DNA of 64,000 bases from Karstenula rhodostoma CBS 690.94 (taxonomy: Eukaryota; Ascomycota; Dothideomycetes; Pleosporales; Didymosphaeriaceae): positions 1,178,001 to 1,242,000 of the forward strand of contig MU001495.1 of NCBI GenBank assembly GCA_010093485.1. The letters are read 5' to 3'. The notes under the pieces were generated by a model, which had not been told where the DNA came from, searched no databases, and saw only the letters and a program-made list of their open reading frames with translations. Below are positions 35,103 to 46,641 of this stretch, piece by piece; within the stretch, counting starts at the first letter, position 1; the number at the start of each line of letters is the position of its first letter. The position numbers were made by a program, and so were the translations under genes.

Positions 35103-36213
35103 CTAGTAGTTGTACTTGTAGCACAAGGGCGAGCTCAGGGTGTTCATAACATCCCTGATCTTCATGTTGGGCTTCAGCCCGTTGAGGGAGATTTGCGTGT
35201 CGAGGGTAAGAGCTTGGTTGTTGGGGCCAACGCCGTCAATGTAACCAGTGCGGGAAGAGTCGTCGTTCTGCCAGATGCGGAAGTGACGGTCGACCATGCC
35301 GTGGTGCAGCCAGAAGACTGGGTCACCGGGAGAAGCGTATACGTCGCGCATGACGCCACCGATGCCGTTGTGGCCATAGGCGTGGGCGCCCTGCTCAGCG
35401 CACTTGGCAAAGTCCTGGTAGTCCTTCAGAGCCCGGCAACCGTTGACGATGTTCGCGTTGGTGTTGGCCGTGTCGGTGGCGCTGCCGCTGCGGGCAAGGC
35501 AGTGGTACTGGTTGAACTGGGCCGTGCTGGGACCAACGTTCAAGGCAAGGTTGGCGAATTGCTGCGGTAGGTCAGTTATGCACTCGTCAAGAACTGGCAG
35601 CGTGTGCACTTACGCCATTGGTAACGCAGTTTCCGCCGAGGTTGATGGCACCGAGCCACTTGTCGGAGAAGATGGACGACTGCGAGAAGCGGCCGGCAAA
35701 CTTGGTCTCGTCGAACCAGGGGAGAGAGTCGGTGAAACCGCACTCATCCCTCAGCACCTGCTCGAAAGACCACAGGAAGGCGCGGTGCCACACGATGAAC
35801 TTGCGGTTGTTGTGTACGTTGTCGGTAACGGTCTGGTGGACCTGGACGAAGTCCTCGTAGCGGTTCTTGGAACCAGGGTAGTTGCCCTTGGAAGGCTTGC
35901 CAAGCAGGCACTTGACACCGTTGACAAAGTTTTGCTTGGTGGTGTCGGAGCTGTCGTGCCACTCGGTGCGGGTCCTGACGTTGCTGCAGGTGGCGGCAGC
36001 GGCGAAGGGGCTGAAGTCGGCGTCGGGCCCCGGTCCGTCGGTCTGGTTGGAGATCATCTCGGTGATGTCGGTGAGGGAGAGGGTGTGGATCTCATGCGTG
36101 TTGAAGATGTTGAGCTCGAGCTTGGGGGCTCCGGTGGGGATGGGCAGGGCGGGGATGGAGAGCACGGCGGCGGATGCGCCGGCGGCGAGGCCGAGGAGGG
36201 TGAACTTGGCCAT
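35103..36213 (-). CDS. Secreted tyrosinase (type 3 copper oxidase)
   Basis: Oxidises phenols to quinones with a binuclear copper centre. Exons 36213-35614 and 35561-35103 total 1059 nt, giving 352 aa. A signal peptide (about residues 1-17) is followed by a Pro-rich stretch. CuA ligands are His 126, His 134 and His 143 (VHQTVTDNVHNNRKF, VWHRAFLW). CuB ligands are His 260 and His 264 (AHAYGHNGIGG) and a His of the DPVFWLHHGMVDRH pair (286/287). The length matches short fungal secreted tyrosinases without the C-terminal lid domain, so it may be active without proteolytic release. Roles in pigment formation or detoxification of plant phenolics are possible. The sequence does not choose between them. 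Confidence 0.93.
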
Positions 36214-39071
36214 GGTGGTGAAGGGAGCGAATGTTGCAGGGCGGATTAAAAATTACCAACTGAATGGGTTCTTGGCTGGGTAAACGAATGGCTGCTCTGC
36301 AAGGACTTGCAAGGGCGTGGGACAACGAGTGCAAACGGAAGCGGATGGGAACAGGCAAATCTTATATCCATCCCAATCCCCTTTGAACGCTGCGGATACG
36401 ACGCTGGTCCATGCGAGTTCGCGAGACCATGCCCGTCCTGGGCCCCTGGGCGCGCGCGGGTCCAAGGCGCTAAGAGGGCGGCGCATGGATCGGGCTTGGA
36501 TCAGCAGCTTTCGATACTGCCTGTGTTCGGCCGACAGGGCCTGCACGCATTGCCTCAGCGTGCAGCCACCTGCGCCCTGGAAGCCTTGGGGGAATGCATT
36601 GGCATACGGCTTCCATCCTGTGCCTCTGGTAATTGCAGGGCATGAGGACCGCCACGGAAATAGCCAGCCTCGCCCAGCACGTGCGTCGCCGCCGGTGCCC
36701 TGAGACGAGACCTGACCTGACCTGACCTGGCCAGCGCCTCACGAGATGCAATTTCACTACACGACCGCGCAGAAGCCACCAGCAACCGGACATCCAAGAC
36801 GCACACGCCGGCCCTGGCGTCCTTCCCATTGCAGCGCGCGCTGCGCCGATCCGACCATCGCCGATGGCCTCGTACTCGGAGGAAGAAGTCCTGCGTATTC
36901 TCCTTGTCATGCTGACCACGCCTGCCTCTCCCACAAGGCGGCCAATGACAGGGCACTACGCCCGAACAAGCTTTGCGCCCGCTCCTCCCAAAAATACCAC
37001 CTGCTATCGAGATCAGCTCACCGCTAGCCCGCCGACTATCCTTGGATCGAAAGATGCAACCTCAGGCCAAACTATACGCCGTGCTGTGGGTGGCCAGTAA
37101 GGTATGCCACGTCGTATGCCACGTCCAAGGATTCAATAAATATTGCCTAATACGGACGACTGTCGGCCTCGCACTCATCTCGGCGTACATGGTAAAGGCA
37201 CAAAGTGCGGGGTTCGTTCTCCTGCGTGACGTGGGAAATGCGGCATCGAGAAAGCTGCAGACGCCGTGGCAGTGGTGCCTCGTTGTTGGAGCGGTGACAT
37301 TGCGCGCAGCATGGCATTTGGGAACCTCCAGCTTTGTTGTTAACCGGAAAGGGGTAGCACTGCTGGTGCTGCGTCATCTCCTGTACGGGATGCCTTCATT
37401 AGATGCAACTCGGTGCCAGAGCATCATCGCTCAGCTGCCCCAGCTTTTTCGGACCGTTATCTCGACTACGCTACCATTCCACCAGCAAGCATCATGCTAT
37501 CATTATCAATCGATAGTTCCTTTTGTGGACCAAGAGGTTCTTGATTTCGTGCAGACCGGGCGGTCCTGCCGAGTAGCCGCAGCCGAGCAGAAGCTTTGCT
37601 GGCTCGTCTGCCGGGTATTAGAGGCTGGCCTGGGAGCACATCAACGACTGCGCAGAGCAGGGCTGGTGCTGTAGTACCCGAGACGTCGGTCATCAGCCGT
37701 GAGCCACAGCTACACATGCATCGCGAACGCAGGGAAAGATGCACAACATGTTCCACGTCACGAGACAACTGGCAGCCCGGGGGCGGAAACGATGGACGAC
37801 TGGAGAGGAGCTGTCGAATAAGTGTTTTGTGTAGACTGCAAGGAATACGCCGACTGACTATAGGAACGGTTGAGCACATTTGCCTAGGCTTTGGTCTCCA
37901 CGACATGCAAAGCACCGTGAGATTCTGCGAGGAAGGCGCGAGGCGCGAGGCTACTACCCACCAGGTCGGGAGAAGGCGCGAACTCAATGCATTTCAGGTT
38001 GGAGGAAGGCACGAGGAACGACACACGCAGCAACCCGAGCATATCCTACCTCCACCCTCTTCGTCGTACGTAGTCACGCGCTGCATTCCACACTTAGTCA
38101 TCGCGTAGCCACGCCAACCGTATTCCAACGCCTCCTCGTCGCACTCATGGGCAGCGAGCCCAAGGTAAGACTGCACTCGACTCATGTCCAGGAGCAGCAG
38201 ACTCATCACCGGGATCCTTGACGAAAAGCATCTCAGCCAGCGATGATAGAGCTGGACGCCGTCAACCTACACCCAACGCCCCTTTCACACCCCGCCGCCC
38301 CGTCTGACTCCACGCAACCCACTGTACCCAGCTTGACGACACCTGTCCCGACTGCCAACCACAAACGCGACCACAACTTCAAACCCCGCCTCACCAAGCC
38401 TTGAACAGCCACACCCGCACTCAAACATCCCATTGTTTCTGCCCCTCAACAACACAGGTGTCTAAGACTCAGCCCAAGCCCGCCGTCGCGCAACACATGC
38501 GCGCGCCGCGTATCACAAGGCTGAGGCGCACGCGTACATGCACGACATCACAAGGGCTCAGCGCCGTTCCAACGCCTCCGACCGCCGCTCTGGACCCTCG
38601 GGATCGTCGTGACGTGAGCGCCTCCCTGTGCGACGGGGTCGGTGCGGTCTGGCAAGCGAGGTGGTGCAGAGAGAATGCGAGGGCGTGGCATGGGGATGGC
38701 TAGGTTGCAGGTACGCTGGGCTGGGACAGTGGTGTGTGTGTGTGCGTGATGCAACGGATTGGGCAGCTTGCAAGTTGGGGGCACCGGAAGACAGTAGGCC
38801 TGATGTCTGCTGTAACGAGAACCGATGAAGATGGATTCCTGCTCCGTAACAATGCCAAGGACGCAAGCCATGAGTGAGCGCAAAAATGCTATGCCACAGG
38901 ACATAACGCCCGCAGAAAAACCGAACATGATCGCACAGGAAACATGAACATCCTTCTTGATGACGCGAACGGAAGATGGATCAACAAGGGACCAGAAGGA
39001 ACCTAGAACATGACCACCCGTCCAGTGCATCCAACTCCCGAATTACTTTTATCCAACCCCCAGGCGCCATC
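36214..39071. other. Long intergenic region, no supported gene
   Basis: About 2.9 kb upstream of the tyrosinase and downstream of the MFS gene. It contains minor repeats: an ACCTG pentamer run near 36710-36729 and a 12-bp tandem GTATGCCACGTC near 37102-37125. A 233-codon open frame (36973-37674) and a 54-codon one (38242-38403) were considered and not accepted. Confidence 0.4.
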
Positions 39072-40941
39072 TCAATCTTCGTAGTCTGCGACCGCCACGC
39101 TATCCGTATCGCTGATATGAACATGGTGCGGGTGAATAGCTTCCTGCACAGCATCCTTGACGATGTTCTCAACCTTCACGCTGTCTACGTGTTCATTAGG
39201 CACCCATAACAGTTGTAGCGCACCAACGACGGCGCATCCAGCCAGGAAGAACCACGCCGCTGCGCTGCCTCCCGCCGAGTACACAACTCCCACGAGCGGA
39301 CTGGAGACAGTGCGTGCAAGACAGCATGCCGACATAGCCGCGCCGTTGACACGGCCCAGCACGAGCGGTGAGGGCGTTGCATTCTTGAGTAAAATGAGGG
39401 CGCATGGGAAGACGAGGATGCCGAAAAGCCCCTGCAGGAAGAGCGAGAGGTAGACGCCCGGCGAGACGAGCTTTTCCGGAAGGGCGCTGATGAACGGGAC
39501 AATGACGTAGGTTGTTGGGTACAGGATAATCATGCTGATAAACGTGTTCCAGACGCCTACTTTCTCCACGACGAACGGGAAGATGACGCCCTGCGTGAAC
39601 AAAGCGATCAAACCGTTGACCGCGAGGAAGGTGCCCACATCGTGGAGATCGAGACCCAAGCCGCCAGTGAAGTCGATGCCGTCCTTGGTGGATTCGTCAA
39701 GGAGATAGACGGGTAAGTTGGTGATGTAGGCCATTTGATGGAAAGCAATGATAGTCAAGGCGAGCGTGAGCATAACGACTGTGTGGTTGAAAGTCTTCTT
39801 GGGACCTGTGGGGTTAGGACGGGTGATCGGCGCTGGTAGGACCTCATGGTGCGCCATCCTGATGTTGTGCATGGTTCCGAAAGAGTCCCGGCGGATATCG
39901 AAGCGTTGGTCGATTGCTGACGGCATACCATCTTCAAGGAAAGAAGGCTTCTTGCGAATTTGACGCAGACCGTCGACAATGGACATGGAGCGGTTACGAA
40001 AGCTACTATTAGAAAATGCCCGGGAGCGGGAGGCGCGAGTAACGGAGGCACGTGATATCGAGCTGCGATCGCGGGGTCGTCCAGCGTCCCGAGGTAGGGT
40101 CGAATGGGCGTTTGAGAGCAAAGGAGCGCGCTCGTTGATGGTGGGATCGAACAAGGCCGCTTGTGTCGTCTCTTCTTCGATGTCTTCCTGCATGGGGAGG
40201 GTCTCTTCTAGGAAGAAAATACCCTGAATGATGGCCAAAACGATTCCAAGAGCGGCCACGAGGTTAGGCAGCAAATACGGGTACCTGCCAAACACGCCAT
40301 CCTCGGAGAAGGTTCCTGGGTAATACTTGGCAGGCTGCGCAAGGAAACCACCCATGGCCGATCCAATGATACCGCCCAGGGTCCAGACGAAAGGTTGCGT
40401 CGCATATGCCTTGGCTGTTCGCGATTAGCTTCGATTCAATTCCGCGTCCATCTCGTTACTCACGCTCGTGCGCAGGGTTCTTGACCATTTCCTGGACCAT
40501 GGTCTGCATGATGGCAACATTTCCGTTCAGGGCGCCGCCGACAAAGCGCGCCAGCAGAGCAACCCAGTACGTCTTCGCAAAGCCAAAGGCAAGACTGCTG
40601 AGAGCAACGCCGGCCAAGCCAATCAGCGCCACAGGCTTCCTCCCGTACACATCGGAGATGGCACCCCAGCCCAGGGCAGTGATGGCTTCTGCGACAGCGT
40701 AGGCCGAGAGCAAGAGTCCCGAGTAGAACGAAGCATCCTTCTCATGAATGCCCAAATCTTTTACCATGACGTACGAGTAGGCCAGGATGGAGTTGAAGGC
40801 AAGGGGTTCGGAGAATCGGCATATTCCTGCGGTCCACCTATCAGCTTCAAGCGGCGCTGGTGGCGCTCACAATTGGATGCACGCACCGACAATGACAAGC
40901 TGCTTCCAAGGGAAGGGCTCGTCTTTCGGATTCAGAGGCAT
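39072..40941 (-). CDS. MFS transporter, ZIF1/YCR023C-like
   Basis: Proton-coupled transporter of the major facilitator superfamily. Exons 40941-40887, 40826-40464 and 40414-39072 total 1761 nt, giving 586 aa. The N-terminus KQLVIVGICRFSEPLAF opens TM1. The loop motif WGAISDVYGRKPV is the MFS signature between TM2 and TM3. ARFVGGALNGN marks TM4. A long Ser/Arg-rich cytosolic loop (about 165 residues) separates the two halves, as in this fungal subgroup related to plant zinc-induced facilitator 1. The C-terminus is acidic and His-rich (HPHHVHISDTD), which could bind metal. The substrate is unknown. Confidence 0.9.
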
Positions 40942-41608
40942 TGTAGATTGGACAGGGCGATTGAGAGAGATTGAGAGGGCGTCGCAGTCAGGGTTTTTGA
41001 GAAGGTGATAACGAGCTTCACTAGCGCCCGCGCACGAACCCCTCGCGCCCCACCTGACTCCAACTTCGCTTCCCTCGCCGCGGGTACATGTCGGTACGGC
41101 GCGCGTTGACCCAGGCGCGCCGTGTCTGCATCGCGTCCATGGCAGCAGTTGCATGGTGTTCGGGAAATCTACATGGACATCTACATGCACATGTCCATCT
41201 ACATCGACTTGGCCTGCATGTTTACCGTGGTGCGCGCCTGTCCGCGCAGACAACCGACGGCGTCCAGCCTTGGCCAGGTTGATGGCCTGCGAGACGGGCG
41301 CACAGGGCTGCAGTCAGTTGCGTAGCGGCTCGCGCCTCTCTCTCATCATGACGTAGGCCACCACGTGCTCGCGTATCTCGCGCTTGGAACGCCAAAGGGA
41401 TCGCGAATGGCATGTCTGGTCAAGTACATACCTCCCGTCTTCCCGCTTGATCGTTGATCGTTGATGATATCATAATGGTTGCTGACCGCTGATAGCAACA
41501 TACCTTGTATTCACCCCGGAACAGTGGGGCCCCGCGCTACCCGAGTCCTCACCGCCTATCTGTTGCCCTGGGAAGCCCGACTCCGTCCATTGCGTTGGCC
41601 TCCACCCG
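40942..41608. other. Intergenic region, nothing assigned
   Basis: About 670 nt holding the MFS promoter and the 3' end of the FAD oxidase gene. There is an imperfect repeat of CATCTACAT near 41168-41208. No gene seen. Confidence 0.4.
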
Positions 41609-43330
41609 TTATCCACCACGCGACTGCAAGCCGGTCAACTTGAAGTACCCCGGCTCCAGCTCCTGAAACACGCCCTTTGGATCGTACCTGTGCGCCACTG
41701 CCTGCAGCCTCCCGAGGTTCTCTGCCCCGTAACTCGCAATGACATCCTGGAACTGGCTCGCATAGTTCATATAAATGTACTCCACAAACAACCCCCTCTT
41801 CTTCCCCTCCTCAACCGACCTCTCAATGACCCTCCTATTAGTCCCAAGCACCCGCTCATCGTCCGCCTCGTCCGCCCACATCGTGTTCGTCGATGACAAA
41901 AGCAGAGGACCGTCTTCTTCCGACAGGCCGAGTGCGTTTCCGCCATGTTTAGCGAAATTGCGCAACATGGGGACCGTGATGACTTGCAGCGTAAGAGCGG
42001 GCATCACAGCGGCGGCATCAGCGATGGCCAAGACCTCTTCAAAAAACACATCCTTGGTGAAAGCCGTAAAGTCCCGATCAAGCTTGAAAGCGGCCACCCA
42101 GTAGGTTTCGCGCAAGCCGTTGGGGTTGCTGGTGTTTATCTGCAACGTCACGTTGGCAAGCGTGCGGATCATAGTACCGTCTTGTATGGCCGGGATGGCT
42201 AGGTACTCGGAGAATATGGAGGCGTTGGCGATTGGCTTGGAGTATTCAAGCTCGGACGACGCGAATCTGGTGTTTTGCGCGTATGCGAACGACAGGATTT
42301 GGGCTGCGGCGACGTCCTTGGGTGAATTGATCCCGAGGTTGTAAAAGGCATCGACGACGGCCGCGAATTGCGCTTCAAGGTGCAATCGTGAGCCTCCCCA
42401 CATCAAGCCCTGCGGTATGGTCTCGAGCTCAAACTTGGTCACAATACCGAAGTTGTTGCCGCCCCCGCGTAGACTCCAGTATAGATCGGCATGGCTGTTC
42501 GGCGATGCAGTGATGATGGCTCCCGACGCCATAACAACTTCAAAGGAAGCCACGTTGTCGCATGCGAATCCATATTCGCTCGAGAAAAAAGAGATGCCCC
42601 CGCCCAGGGTCAATCCTCCGACGCCAATGGCAGAGACACGGCCTCCAATGACCGCTAGATTCTCGGGTTCAAGACCGTGGTACACGTCGTACCACGTATT
42701 TCCAGGCTCAATGCTCGCGGTTGCCCTATTCTCTGATAACTCTATGTTCTTCATATCTTGGAAGGAGACTGTGATGCCGCCTTGGATGCTACTGGCACCC
42801 GCAAACGCTGCGTGGCCGCCACTTTTGACCGCGAAGGGACATTGTGTGAGTCGGGCAATTAACACGAGAATAGAGACTTCCCGGGAAACAGTGGGCCTAA
42901 AGACACAGTTTGGCGCCACAGAAGCTTGTTGTACAGACCAGTATGATTTGCGAAATGCATCGTAGGTGGAAGTGTTTTGAGTGAGGACCTTGTCGTCAAA
43001 CAGGTGGTGGAGGGATGAGCACTGTTAACTGTGGTCAGCTCGTTCTGGAGGACACAACCAACTCAATGTTCTGATATGGCGTTTCTTTCTAAGTTGATAC
43101 GGAACACCGGGATGGCGTTGTAAAAAGCTATGAGCGTTTACCGCAAATTCGCATGCACTTGCTGGTGAGCTAAGCGAATGTCGCGACAGCACTGGAATAC
43201 TCGACACATCAACGCCATTTTCGAGGAGAGCTTGCGTAATGTCGGTCTCCGAAGGTTCGAACGCGTCGTGAGTCAATGCATTGGCGCATGCTACAACATA
43301 AAGTAGAGCTGTTGCCCAGATACCCCACAT
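41609..43330 (-). CDS. Secreted FAD-linked oxidase (BBE/VAO family)
   Basis: Oxidises alcohol or sugar-like substrates, transferring electrons to oxygen through covalent FAD. Exons 43330-43142 and 43021-41609 (intron 120 nt) total 1602 nt, giving 533 aa. A signal peptide covers about residues 1-19 (MWGIWATALLYVVACANAL). The FAD_binding_4 domain shows PFAVKSGGHAAFAG, whose His is the covalent FAD attachment site. It also has IGVGGLTLGGGISFFS, where the second attachment Cys of bicovalent members is absent. The C-terminal berberine-bridge segment appears as the typical NYAS. followed by LGRLQAVAHRYDPKGVF. Related proteins serve in secondary metabolism or carbohydrate oxidation. Neighbours do not decide between these. 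Confidence 0.92.
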
Positions 43331-43923
43331 TGTGGCAGACAGATCGAATAGACGCGACGACTCTGGTGATATTCAATGACCAACGCGAAGTATAATCGGA
43401 AGCAAAGACCGCCGGACCTTGGGTCAGTGTATACAGGAAAGCTTCGACCCGTCATGAGGTCTTTCGCCACTTTGTGGTAGCTGCTTGTGCCGTTGCACAG
43501 CACCTTGCCGAGCAAGATACCCTGTATGCGGGGCATATCGTCGTACATGATACATACAGCACTCAGTAAACAGTATCCGCACAAAGATCGAGCCGAGCCC
43601 CAGGATATCGAGATAATTCCTTGCTCCTCCTTGTATACTACAAGATCACCATGAAAGCACTCTCCACCTACGTTCCACCCTTCCCAAATATCCCCACGTC
43701 CGCACTTGCCCTCACAGCCCACGCCGCCAGTGGGCTTGGAGAAGTTCATGTTGTCAACTCCCACAGGAACCGGTGAGCAATACTCGCTGGTCATCCCAAA
43801 ATGTGCACTCAAGTCGCCTAGTACGCTAAGCCAAGTCAGTACCCTGCGATTAACAAGTGGTCGTACATGTCCCAAAATCGGATGCGAAAGAGGGCTAACG
43901 TGTCTGGTGAATGTCGATACCAT
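43291..43923 (-). CDS. Possible Cys-rich hypothetical gene (weak)
   Basis: A frame open for about 210 codons encodes a stretch rich in Cys and Gly (EYCSPVPVGVD, CEGKCGRGDIW, GGECFHGD). Such content is typical of small fungal secreted proteins. No signal peptide or family was recognised. Its end overlaps the first exon of the FAD oxidase on the same strand, so the true 3' end must differ, probably by splicing after PRIQ near 43524. It may be a real gene, a decayed one, or chance. Confidence 0.25.
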   Translation of the reverse strand: MVSTFTRHVSPLSHPILGHVRPLVNRRVLTWLSVLGDLSAHFGMTSEYCSPVPVGVDNMNFSKPTGGVGCEGKCGRGDIWEGWNVGGECFHGDLVVYKEEQGIISISWGSARSLCGYCLLSAVCIMYDDMPRIQGILLGKVLCNGTSSYHKVAKDLMTGRSFPVYTDPRSGGLCFRLYFALVIEYHQSRRVYSICLPQCGVSGQQLYFML

Positions 43924-44033
43924 GTCTAAATTTTGTACATTGTGTCGATGCAACGGCTCCGATGCTGAACACGCTACTCTTACAGCCGAATGTATATGTC
44001 CAACAAGCTATTTTACAGCAGCTTCTATGCGCT

Positions 44034-45298
44034 TTACTCGTCTGCTTCATCGGCATCCTCCTCGCAGGCTCGAATTGCCGTCTTCACATATCCGACATAG
44101 CCCTCGGGATCTGCGCTTGCAAGTTCCTGGCCCTCTCTTTTCCTTAGTCTCTCGCAAGCGTCCTCGCCCTTTTGGAGTAGGTCGCGCAACTGACGCTGCA
44201 CGCGCTCTGCGTCTTCGGCCATGGGCATGTCGGCATCTAGAACGGTACGCGCGGTGCTGAGCGAGTTCCATATGGGGATGAGCGTGCACAGGTCGTTGTG
44301 CAGCGCAGCGAGTGCTCGCATCTGCTGGTATCCTTTGCCAAAATCGGCTTCGGTCTTTGCGGCGGAGGCTTCTATCCTCTCCATGTCGGACTGCAGTCGT
44401 TAGGATGACATTGTCAGGGAAGGGGGGAGTGGCCTACGGCTAAGAAGTCTTGCTGCTTCAAGGCATTCATTAAGCGCGAAGCATAACGCTTGACCTTGGC
44501 GGCGTCGGCCTCGTGGCGGTATGAAAGCTCGGCGGCCATTTCCAGCGGCACGGCGACGACGGTGGGGTGGGTGCGGTAGTCTTGCTGCTTGCCGGCGGGA
44601 TGGCCCAGATGCTCTTGGTTGTCCATGAGCTCGACGACCTGCTCGGCCATGCTCAGGGCCTTGCTGAGGTCGTCCTTCTCCCAGCCCGCGCGCCAGGCCC
44701 TGTCCCTCACGCTGCGCAGCACGGCGAGGATCAGCTCGAAGTTCCTCAGGCGCAGGCCCGTGGCCTTGGGGCGCTGGACCAGCTTCAGGACCAGATGCTG
44801 CATGCCGGCCCTGTTCAGGAGCCGCACGGCCATGACCATCTGCTCCGGGCGCAGACGCAGGCCGGCGTTGGCGTAGCCCTCGAGCGCGCGCACGACATTC
44901 TCCCAGTCCTCGGGGGTCTTGCTCGCGCGGAGGATGTTGCGGAGGTGCACGCGGTAGGCGGGGATGTCCTTGTTGCGGTCCATGTGCTCGAGCGGCAGCG
45001 TGACGTCGCCGAGGGTGATGTCGATGGGCTCCTGCTCGAGCTTGGTGCGGTTCTCGGGCTTGTACACGAGCCGCTCCTGCTCCGGCGTGAGGTGGTGCGG
45101 CAGGAGCACTCGAGCGTTCAGCGTCGACAGCAACTGCGAGAGCTCGGGCGACGACGCCTCGAGGAAGACGGGCAGCGCGCCGCGGTGGCGCGCCGCGCTG
45201 ATGGAGAAGGCGCGATGCGAGCCATTGCCGAGGAAGCCGAAGGCGGCGAGGGGGCTGTCGAAGCGCGCCGGGCGGCAGCTCCGCCGTATCGAATGCAT
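44034..45298 (-). CDS. Unrecognised mitochondrial-targeted helical protein
   Basis: Exons 45298-44438 and 44390-44034 total 1218 nt, giving 405 aa. The start at 45298 begins an Arg/Ser-rich, acid-free presequence (MHSIRRSCRPARFDSPLAAF, then HRAFSISAARHRG) with a likely mitochondrial processing site. The body is alpha-helical by composition, with regularly spaced Leu (for example VRALEGYANAGLRL, MAVRLLNRAGMQHLVL), suggesting a helical-repeat fold. The C-terminus ends in an acidic DADEADE tail. The domain is not identified. A role in mitochondrial gene expression is a guess from this layout. It shares a 218-nt divergent promoter with the Naa38 gene. Confidence 0.8.
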
Positions 45299-45516
45299 TG
45301 TGAGTGGGAATGTGCAGCAACAGTGTACGGAAACTGTACACGCACCGGCCGAGACTCGAGCCGCCAGAACTTTTGCTCGCACTGATGACAGCGCGCCGCG
45401 CCAAGCCTGGAGCACCGATGCACCGACGTCGCCCGCTCACGTGGCCCGTCTCTTCATCACCACTGCATCGCCTACGCTGCTGGGCGCCTGCTGCTGGCTC
45501 CACATCAGCCAACGCC

Positions 45517-45946
45517 ATGCACAACACCGAGGCCACCGTCTACCTCTCCCAGTTCATCGGCCGCCCGCTGCGCATCCACACCTCCGACGGCCGCGTCTTC
45601 GGCGGACAGATGAAATGTACCGACAAGGTATCCCTCCCTCCCTCCCACTTGTTGAGTCCCATGAGAGCACCCTGCACCCGTCGTGGTGATGGACCCTTCC
45701 TTCCTGCTGTAATCGCGCCTGATCCCATCACAGGACCGCAATATCATTCTTGCCCTCACCTATGAGTACCGTGCACCATCTGCAGAGGTGATCCGCAAAG
45801 CTGTCCAAGAGTCTGGGAACCCATCGGCCCCCGTCAACTGGAACAGCCGCTATGTTGGGCTTGTCGTCATTCCGGGCGCCCATGTAAAGAAGATCGAATT
45901 CGAGGAAAACATCCTCTCGGGCCCGCCCGGTGGAGTGGTGGTTTAA
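45517..45946 (+). CDS. NAA38: LSM-domain protein, NatC auxiliary subunit Naa38-like
   Basis: Exons 45517-45627 and 45734-45946 total 324 nt, giving 107 aa. It consists almost wholly of one Sm/LSM fold: Sm1 part RPLRIHTSDGRVFGGQMKCTD, joined across the intron to DRNIILALTYEY, and Sm2 part YVGLVVIPGAHVKKIEFEE. TDGR near the start of Sm1 and the VxxPGxH motif of Sm2 resemble LSMD1/Naa38. That protein is the auxiliary subunit of the NatC N-terminal acetyltransferase. Canonical LSm ring proteins carry a different Sm2 motif (IRG). The start at 45517 (MHNTEATVYLSQF) follows the family. The frame is open upstream, but that part is not similar. Confidence 0.8.
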
Positions 45947-46641
45947 GCGGGTGCCTCAACAAGACCGTTGTTCGCTATCATTGTGCGGAAACTCTCAACC
46001 CATGTCTGACCGTGCTGCCATCCAGCAGTCAGTGCGCATGATGAGACCTGCTCGTGCCAATCCCTGAACACGGGCTCGTGAGCAGCCATGAGTTGCACAT
46101 GCGGTAGAGTCCAGATACTCATCTATTCATGGCGTTGATATTTGCGTACATCGCTCCGTCCGTATCTAGGTGAGTGCGATCCACGGCAAAGCGATTACTC
46201 GACTTTGGCACTAGGACCAACGCTCAATAGACTGTACCATGGTTTGCAGCCACCATGGGAAAGAAGCCCACGACTAGACTGACATTATCTCTGTCATGTA
46301 CATTCTCGAGTGAATTGTTCCATCGCATACCCTGTAAACCGCACCGTGCTTATCCCCAATCCGCTGTCCTTCACTCACTTATTGTGTTGGGCATCATTCA
46401 CTCATCTTCTATTGTTCTGCACCACACAATAGGTTTGTCTCCATCTCCAGCCTCCAGCAGCAGTACTATAAAAGTAGCGCCTTCTACGCAACCTATTGAC
46501 TCTTGCGTACTTCCCATCCATCACACTACTTCGCAAAACCTCTTCATTTTTGTGCGCTGGAAATCCACACACATATTCGTTAAACTTCCCGATTCTTACC
46601 CAATACGGTCCATCACCCGTCTACCGACGACCTAAGCAAAC
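45947..46641. other. Intergenic region, nothing assigned
   Basis: About 700 nt between two plus-strand genes. A pyrimidine-rich stretch before 46642 is compatible with a transcript leader. Confidence 0.4.

Noticed and set aside
36973..37674. 233-codon open frame in the long gap between tyrosinase and MFS genes
   Set aside because: No recognisable domain, signal peptide or splice logic. Amino acid order looks random, and the minus strand is open over the same interval.
38242..38406. 54-codon Pro/Thr-rich open frame
   Set aside because: Short, low complexity, no splice donor to extend it, no promoter seen.
44567..45385. 272-codon plus-strand frame and a 378-codon minus frame across the mitochondrial protein gene
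   Set aside because: Shadows in GC-rich coding DNA. The minus frame with presequence and in-frame intron is clearly the real one.
46255..46635. 126-codon frame before the 2EXR gene
   Set aside because: Ser/Thr/His-rich without motif. More likely promoter and leader of the next gene.
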